Source: Pseudopithomyces maydicus (Eukaryota > Ascomycota > Dothideomycetes > Pleosporales > Didymosphaeriaceae). Taken from it: a stretch of 64,000 nucleotides of DNA. Numbering within the stretch: the stretch's first letter is position 1; the number at the start of each line of letters is the position of its first letter. The notes under the pieces are model-generated. The model made no database searches. It worked only from the letters and a program-made list of their open reading frames with translations, and was not told the DNA's origin. Shown here one piece after another: positions 57,292 through 64,000 of the stretch. The translations under genes and the position numbers were made by a program. The stretch lies in NCBI GenBank assembly GCA_026873275.1, contig JANTUC010000004.1:496001-560000 (forward strand). Direction: 5' to 3'.

Positions 57292-57787
57292 AGGTGATCG
57301 AAAAAGGAAAGAGCAGCAGGTAAATGGCTGTTCCGCGCTCAAAGGTAAGACAAGTAAAAAAGGCTTCGATGACGTAGCCGGTGGGTTTTCAGTTCTGAAA
57401 CCTTGAAGAAATCTAGATTACCTAAGAGAGGGTGTTCTAAGAACCCAGGGTTTGTTCATAAGTTGAGCAGTTTCCGGAGGAGGTGGGATAACGGTGTGCA
57501 GAAGCAGATATATCATACAAATGGGCAATGTTCCTCGCCTATCCCACTTTAACTTGTATGAATTATTTGCAGGGAAGTGATTTGCGTCATCTTTCATCGT
57601 ATGTAGGAGAATATAGTCTTTCGTTTGGTGTTATTTAAGTAGTATTTTGATATTGTAAGCCGACGATTCACATCATGGCAGGGATCACTAAGCACTTGAT
57701 CGAAAGCTTGCAGCTATAAGCTCCTGGCATCTGGTAAACAGTTTGGATTTGCAAGTCGCAACTCTACGTGATGCTATGCTAACCGAT

Positions 57788-60700
57788 CTACGATTCATTA
57801 TCTGAATTTTCTTCATAAGCCTTCCTGGCTTCAGCTATGGACCTGCCCGGCGAGCTGAAAATACCTGTCTCAATGTCCATCTCACGGTCTGTCTTGTTAT
57901 CCCCCAACGATCTGTTTCGGCGTTTTCCCAATGATAAGCTATGCTTCCTTCTACGCTGTCTTCATATACTGGATCGACAGCACCGACAGTAGTATGCCTC
58001 CGATTTGGAGATATCGGCCTCAGCGCTGTACGCTGTGTAGGTCTCTTTTTGATAGCGACTTTGGTATAGCGGAAGAATTATTCTTCGGTGATGATTGCGT
58101 AGAAAGATTTTTCGATGCTGGTCGCGGTTTTTTGCGTTTTGGCGTTGAGCCTTCTTCTGAAATCTGAGAGCTTGTCGAGTAAGTATGGGTCCCATTGCTT
58201 ATTAAAAAGCTGCTGAGACTTTCAGCTTCATCTCGAACCTAAAGGCTCAAAGTTAGTCATAGGGGATATAGAGTCACTTGTGTGTTCCATGTTACGTACG
58301 CCCGACGATTCATTACGGTCCGTGATCACGCCGTTTTGCATGTCAGAGACATACAGAGGACCATGAGGATTATGCGAAAGATTCGGTTGCGGTGGAAATC
58401 CCATGGACTCATAAATACGGTCTTTCCAAGCTTTCCATCCATCGAGCATCTTATCTTTGGCAGAGCATTCATGCTCAAGCTTCTGAACCTTGATTTCAAG
58501 GGGTAGAATGGAATCTTGAGTCTGCTCCAACTTTGCTTGCATATGCTCATAAGCTTCCTATCACCACATTATCAGTCGATCAACATATCAAGAGATATGT
58601 CGGGTTGATAGCGCGAGGGTTACATTCCTGTGTGGTTCCATACGAATGTACAACATTGATACGACACCGGGAAAATGCAATGCATCGATCGACCTGTGAA
58701 TATGCAAATTCACTTACCTGTAACTGGTGGTACTCCTCTGCGCTTTCAGAGGCTGCTGACTCGAGATCGAATTTGTGTTGGGCTTTAGCTTCCTCCAAAG
58801 CTGTGACCGAACTGTGCGCAAGTTCCTGGTGGCGATTTTGAAGGTCCTCAAAGCTATCAATCTTGCTCTTGAGTTTGGATTGTACCTGGTGTAGTTCTTC
58901 TCGCAAGCCACGAGATTCCTTCTCGGCTCTACTCAAATCTTCTTCTTTCTGCACAACAGACTGTTTTGTACTAGATAGATCCTGCTCTGCTTCCGTCAAT
59001 TTCTCTTCCAAACTAGCACGGATATTATCGAGCTGGGTAATATCTCGTCTCAGCTTCTCGGCATCAGTGATTGCCTCTTCAAAACAGGTCTGCAACTGAT
59101 TATGCTGATTAGTCAGTACATTTGTCTTCTCATGTGAGACTTCCAATTCTTTGCGATGTAACTCGATGACTTCTTCCAGTTGCGCGATGGTCGACCTTAG
59201 GTGCATTTCCTTGCTGTTATAGACCTCCTCGGCTTCATGGAGCGCCAGTTCTGCCTGAGAATATGACTTCTCCATTTCCACCTGCAAGTTCTCCAGCCGA
59301 ACAGCAAGATCGTCATTGTCTTTCTCTAATCTTGTCTTCTCGGATTCTAGTGTGCTGAGAAACAAGTTGTCGTCCACTCGTTTCTGTTCTAGAGACTCGA
59401 TGCATGCTCGCATTTGGGATAGTTCTGCTTCAAGTGCGCATGACTGAACATTGAAATATCAAGTTAGCCGAAATGAATATACGATGTATATTAGGGACAT
59501 ACCTTTTCCCGCTCACACTGGAGTGGGCCTTCGACTGTGTTACAGCGAGTCTCCAGATCGTGACAAATTCGGGCCACAGCCCGAACGAGAGAGTCCCGTT
59601 GATAAGAAGCATGGGTGTCCAATTGGGCGTGAAGTTGGCCTCTCCAATCATGAAGAGAGGTACCCGAAGCTGGGGTACTCTCTTGTTCGAAGAGACAGAT
59701 GGAATTGCTGGGTAACAATTTAGTATACTTGATCTCTACACTACATACGCCGGGACAGCTCAACGTACCTGGAAATTCGCCCTGAGACTTGAGGCCCAGC
59801 TTTGTGCGTACACTGGTGAACAAGCATCGATAATTGACGCTGCTTTCTTACCAAAGCGACCCCTAACGAAGATGGTACGTGTATATTCTGATCTTGGCCA
59901 GCAAAAAGTGCAGTCAACAACATTGATATTGTTGCTGAAAAGCATGCTTGACGTATCACTATATCAGCACTAATACAAGAGGCATAGTGATGTTCTTCAA
60001 TGCCAATTGGATTTGAGGTGAGAAAGGCTTCAACATGGTGCTGCAATTCTGATTTCGACAGTGCGATAAGAACTTTTGAGCAAAAGGCCTCGTGACAGGA
60101 AACTGTTGCGGCTATGTCGTTCACTAAGCTTGTGATATCCTGTAGTCTGCCCATAGACTGCGAGGAGATGTTGGTATGCAATATTTGACCAAGAAGAGCC
60201 TGCACGGAGGCTTGTTGCATATGATCCTACTTGCTCTTTAGCTGAGGCCGATAATGGTGTGCTAGCCAGATACTGGGTACATACCGCATACAGAGGTAAA
60301 GAGCTAAATGAAATACTGTCGTATCTACATTCACCCCAGGCATTGGGGTTCGCGAGTAACGATTCGTATAATGAAACCACTGCATGAGATAAATTTTGCG
60401 GCCCGCTTGCAACAGCGTAAAAGTGAAGAGCCTCCAGTTGTACAGTTGGATGGATACCGTGCCGTTGTAGTTTTTCCAAGAGCTTTTGAATTAGACTTTT
60501 GGCGTCCACATTTGTATTAACCCAATGCTCTCGTCTTTTAGGGTCGATCAACCGCAGAGTACGGGTTGCAATTCCTAGCGAATGAGGTTAGCGTAGGTAG
60601 GACAGAGATACTTTCATGATTGTCTGACGCAGATGATGTCTTCCTATAGCCACATGCACGAAAACCAGAAATTGGATCCACCTACTGATTCCTTCCATTG

Positions 60701-61817
60701 CATCCCCATCTGAGACATCCACACCACCTCTGATGGCCCATATCACGCTCAAGTAGACTAATTTGATAGTCTTGTCGCAGTTCGAAGGTCCAAACAGTCT
60801 CCGGCCAGACACAGTAGTCCAGTGAGTATTGACCGTGCCTGCCTCGCGATTCTTTGGGGTGTCTTGATTATTTGGGAGTTTTGGACTAAGTACACAATAA
60901 CGATGATTAGCAGATGCATCTGGACTAGAAAAGTCCGTGGATACCACTCACTGCTCGGCGAGCGTCACAACTCCAAACAACCATAACATGAGCATGGAGC
61001 ACTCTCCAGCGTTTCTAGATGTAAGAGTCTGATGGAGTTTGTCGTCTAAAAGTCTAGCAGAATCGGATGGAAGTAGCGTATAAAGCCCACGGCAAGCTCC
61101 ATTGAGCATGTAATAAACCGGTTTTAGGGTATCTATAGTTGGGTTGCGATATGCTTGCTCAAAGACGCGTGAAAAGAACGACTGTACACTCGCTGGCAGA
61201 GGTGCAGCTTCAGGCAGTGGATGCGAAAGGAGCTCAACACAGAGATCATGATACTTGCCATAATCAGCCAGATGTACGTAGCACTATGTAGTGGAGCAAG
61301 GTCTGAGCAAGTCACGATGCGGTGCATTCCTACCTTGTCGAAATTGCGTTGCGATGCGTTGGCCTTGGTAAGCAAGGCATCCAACAGACCTGCATGGCGA
61401 GAGAGAAGTTCGTTCTTGAATTCTGGCGATTGGGCTTTGCAAGGAGAGTCAGCTGCACGTCACAGGCCTGGGAGGCGGGAGCACAAACAGAGACGCTGGA
61501 GCAGCTCTATGCAACATTGCCACAAGGGAAGGGCCTCGTAGACGTTGGAGGCGAGAGTAGCGACAGAACACGGCCGCAACTGGCGGATGCATGCGCGGAT
61601 GGTAAGCGCATCCTTGGTGCATATTATGTGGGCCAGCTTCTGTTGCACGCCGGGAAGTCAGTGGCCAGTGGTCAGGTGCTCAGAGGCTGGGCAGTCCTGG
61701 AGTGGACCTGGACAAGCTCGGAAGGAGCTGGGAAGCACTCACGGTCGGCGACACAGGGTAAGGCGAGTCGACGATTGCTGCAATCTCCCGTGCCAGTTCG
61801 GCATCCACAGTCGCCAT
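57788..61817 (-). CDS. Large coiled-coil protein of unknown function, 12 exons
   Basis: Twelve minus-strand exons chain with consistent phase: 61743-61817, 61489-61639, 61334-61434, 60952-61283, 60686-60885, 60285-60574, 59769-60226, 59503-59707, 58718-59443, 58300-58557, 58032-58238 and 57788-57955. They encode 1056 residues. The N-terminal 600 residues look like an all-helical, HEAT/ARM-like scaffold (LLDALLTKANASQRNFDK, SLIQKLLEKLQRHGIHPTVQ). Then comes a long coiled coil (about 600-920) with heptads such as ESEKTRLEKDNDDLAVRLEN. A short conserved-looking stretch, AWKDRIYESMGFPPQP, and a basic, Ser-rich C-terminus with KRKKPRPASK follow. I do not recognise the family. The helical-scaffold plus coiled-coil plan suggests a structural or tethering role, for instance at spindle, septum or trafficking sites. 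The last intron (gtacag donor, 76 bases) is the weakest. Confidence 0.7.
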
Positions 61818-62940
61818 GGCGAGGCTGCAACGTTGTAGCGGGATCGTCTCGGAGCGTGTGTTTGTTGTTGTCGCTAGGGTGACGAGAGACGGGTGCGATC
61901 GAAGGGCACACACGCCACAGGGCGTTGATTCGGCGTGCAATCGATGGCACTAGCCGCATCCAGGCTACAGTACGTACAGTAAGGTGCGGGCATTACACCA
62001 AAGATCATATGCATAGGGCCCTGGGGGCGATATTTGCCCATTGCATGACAAACGTCTCTCTAGGGCTCATATCTCGTGCAGAGCGACAAGCCCGAACCCC
62101 ACACGATAGGTCCGAACCGCTCTCAGTCTCGGGCACCAACGTGGGCATGCATTTCTCGAGCGTAATCCATCCACGCACCCAATCGCACCCAATCGCACCC
62201 ACTGCACTCACCGCCTTGTCGCGTGCTAGAGCCGCATCCAAGCGCAACGGCAGCCGTGTCTTCGCCATCCAGGTACCCTTCAGCCCAATGGCAAAAGGAA
62301 TATGCCTGATGCGACAACGGCTGCGCTTGCCACCCACGCGGCACCCCGAGCCCACGCTGGTCCAGCCTCCCGACGACCTCTCCTCCGCATCTGTCTCGGC
62401 GCAGCAGCTGCAACACCATGGGCACCTGGGCACCGTACACATCACGCGAGTATGACATGCCTTAGTACATTTTCGCTACGGCACGCCACGCGCCTCCAAT
62501 CCGATGGGAGGCAAGGCCCCGTTGTCTGCCATCACACATGCTTCCCCACAATTTGCTTTTGCTTCTTCTGCCCCTGCAGGTGATCATGCAGCACTTGTTC
62601 GTGCCAATCAAGCCCTGTGTCTAAATTTTTTTGGTTGCCTCACTGGTTCAGCTACTCTTCTGACGGAGCAGAGCGACCGTTCGTAGCATCCAAACCATGC
62701 CACGAACAGCAAGGCCGCGCCAACTGCGACAAACAAAATAGCGCTCCCCGCTTCGCTCATGCTGCAAGACTAGTACATATACTAACACTTGCAATCCATC
62801 CTTTGGCGTGCTGGGTGCTTCACTCTTAGCCCTCGAAGCCACCCTCCTGGACCTGAACCTAAACCTCTCTGATGGCCTGCTGGGATAGACACCCTATATT
62901 TGTCCACCCCAAATAGACCGTCTTGTAGCTTACATACGCC
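61818..62940. other. Divergent promoter region, about 1.1 kb
   Basis: The flanking genes point away from this stretch. Frames open on both strands but overlap each other and lack domains. A 10-base unit (aatcgcaccc) is repeated at 62174-62200. Several CT-rich parts precede the gene at 62941. Confidence 0.5.
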
Positions 62941-64000
62941 ATGTTATACCGTTCGTCATTGCGGCTCCGGTCGCTTGCTTCGCCCACTCTGTCACTAACG
63001 CGGGGCGCTGCCCGCCACACTGGCCGAGCCGAGCAGGCCTTCAGGTACAAGAAATCGGCTTGGAACTCGACAAGGGTCTTGCTCTTTTCTTCCTTGATCG
63101 GAGTCACGGCATACTTCACTGGTGCCAATCATGATTTCGAACGCTTTCCACTACCCTGGCGTTCCAAAGGGCCACGTTATGCATCGAAATCAGAGATGGA
63201 GGTGGTATGGCTGGCTCAACCTGCATTCTATACAGCTCTTTTGTTAATATACCCTAGGCCATCCACGAGCTGAGGTCTGCACTCGGCGAAGACGCCATCA
63301 GCACAGACGATGAAGATCTCCTTCGACACGGCTACTCGGAATGGTCATCTATCAATATCGACCAACTACCTGTTGCCGTCGCATACCCCCAATCTACCGA
63401 GCAGGTCTCCCAAATTGCCAAAGTTTGCCTCAAGTACAAGATTCCCATGAGTGTGTGCCATGTCTATTCTCACAGACGACCAGCTGATGTTTCAAAGTAC
63501 CGTATTCTGGAGGCTCAAGCCTGGAAGCCAACTTTTCCGCGCCATACGGGGGCATGAGTATTGATTTTTCGCACATGGACAAAATCCTCGCCTTGCATGC
63601 CGATGAGTAAGCGAATTGGATGCGAAAGCAACCGCAATACAAGTATTTTGACATGAATCGCTAGTATGGATGTCGTCGTACAACCGTCCGTTTCGTGGAT
63701 GAATCTCAATGAAGAAATCAAAGATTCCGGTCTCTTCTTCCCTGTTGACCCTGGTCCTTCGGTGTGTGCCAGCATAACCTTAAACAATTTTGCTCCTGGT
63801 ACTAAGGTATGTGACAGGCACGAATCGGCGGCATGGTCGGAACTAGTTGCAGGTATGGATATTCTTCTCTTGTACCTGCGCAGCACTGAACTCTATAACA
63901 GTGGCACAAATGCTGTGAGGTATGGGACTATGAAAGATTGGGTTATCAACCTTACCGTCGTCCTTGCGGATGGAAGCATCATCAAAACTAGGCGACGCCC
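62941..64000 (+). CDS. dld1: D-lactate dehydrogenase (cytochrome), mitochondrial, 5' part
   Basis: Exons 62941-63204, 63258-63450, 63498-63606, 63665-63761, 63818-63852 and from 63902 onwards; the gene leaves the window at the right edge. The N-terminus is basic, with a likely mitochondrial targeting sequence (MLYRSSLRLRSLASPTLSL), and has one membrane segment (VLLFSSLIGVTAYFTGA). The FAD-binding PCMH domain follows with VAVAYPQSTEQVSQIAKVCL, IPYSGGSSLEANFSAPYGG, VVVQPSVSWMNLNEEI and IGGMVGTSCSGTNAVRYG. The enzyme oxidises D-lactate to pyruvate at the inner mitochondrial membrane and passes electrons to cytochrome c. The catalytic C-terminal half is not visible, so a related FAD oxidase cannot be wholly excluded, but the fit to DLD1 is close. 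Confidence 0.88.

Larger units (their letters stand above)
57119..57787. other. RdRP promoter and 3' flank of the next gene
   Basis: Both neighbours are on the minus strand. The right two thirds are AT-rich without coding signal. The left part holds the palindrome and E-box listed separately. Confidence 0.55.

Noticed and set aside
61322..61882. Plus-strand frame opposite the first exons of the coiled-coil gene
   Set aside because: The minus-strand exon chain is coherent over 12 exons, while this frame has no features of its own.
1..64000. A biosynthetic gene cluster, CRISPR array, tRNA or intact transposon
   Set aside because: The genes are unrelated housekeeping functions. No direct-repeat array, no tRNA-like fold and no transposase or terminal repeat pair was found by eye.

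Overview
The window is nuclear DNA of a filamentous ascomycete fungus. Nearly every gene is split by short GT...AG introns (about 45-60 bases, sometimes longer). The families are fungal (Zn2Cys6 regulator, CBM1 cellulase, QDE-1-type RNA-dependent RNA polymerase, fungal phosphate permease), and both strands carry independent monocistronic genes. Protein style suggests Dothideomycetes, but I cannot prove the class from sequence alone. All exon joins were worked out by eye from splice signals, reading phase and family knowledge, not from transcripts.

Layout, left to right. 1-794: 3' end of a beta-lactamase/transesterase-like gene. 1675-3780: HSP90, with heat-shock elements in its promoter. 5954-8974: large fungal protein of unknown function (DUF8004-like). 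9514-11740: DCAF11/WDR23-type WD40 protein. 12064-12422 (-): Sec61 gamma (SSS1), divergent from an RRM/glycine-rich RNA-binding protein (13362-14699). 15732-18335: modular GH5 cellulase (CBM1, GH5, X2, CBM46). 18638-22111 (-): SLA2/HIP1R endocytic adaptor. 22544-23947 (-): SLU7 splicing factor, sharing a 260-base promoter with REV3 (24208-29448), the catalytic subunit of DNA polymerase zeta. 29730-32842 (-): a 15-exon phosphate permease with one frameshift. 34373-34850: ribosomal protein eL37. 35354-36261 (-): a coiled-coil protein resembling kinetochore Sos7, divergent from an RS-rich splicing-type protein (36579-37891) that also carries a frameshift. 38572-40964: cytochrome b561-type membrane protein. 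42645-45084: Zn2Cys6 transcription factor. 46271-47800 (-): orphan protein. 50355-51303: Arg/Ser-rich orphan. 51950-53047 (-): Elongator subunit ELP6. 53347-57118 (-): RNA-dependent RNA polymerase. 57788-61817 (-): 12-exon coiled-coil protein of unknown function. 62941 to the right edge: D-lactate dehydrogenase (cytochrome), truncated by the window.

Most genes are housekeeping: chaperone, translocon, splicing, translesion synthesis, endocytosis, ribosome, tRNA modification, RNA silencing and lactate oxidation. They do not form a pathway cluster, and I see no biosynthetic gene cluster, CRISPR array, tRNA or intact transposon. The points most worth a second look are: (i) two, possibly three, conserved genes that lose frame at G/C homopolymers; (ii) micro-exons of 12, 14 and 22 bases in the permease; (iii) a bacterial-type X2-CBM46 tail on a fungal CBM1 cellulase; (iv) an acidic extension on REV3; (v) a perfect 22-base GC palindrome upstream of the RNA-dependent RNA polymerase; and (vi) three unrecognised proteins.
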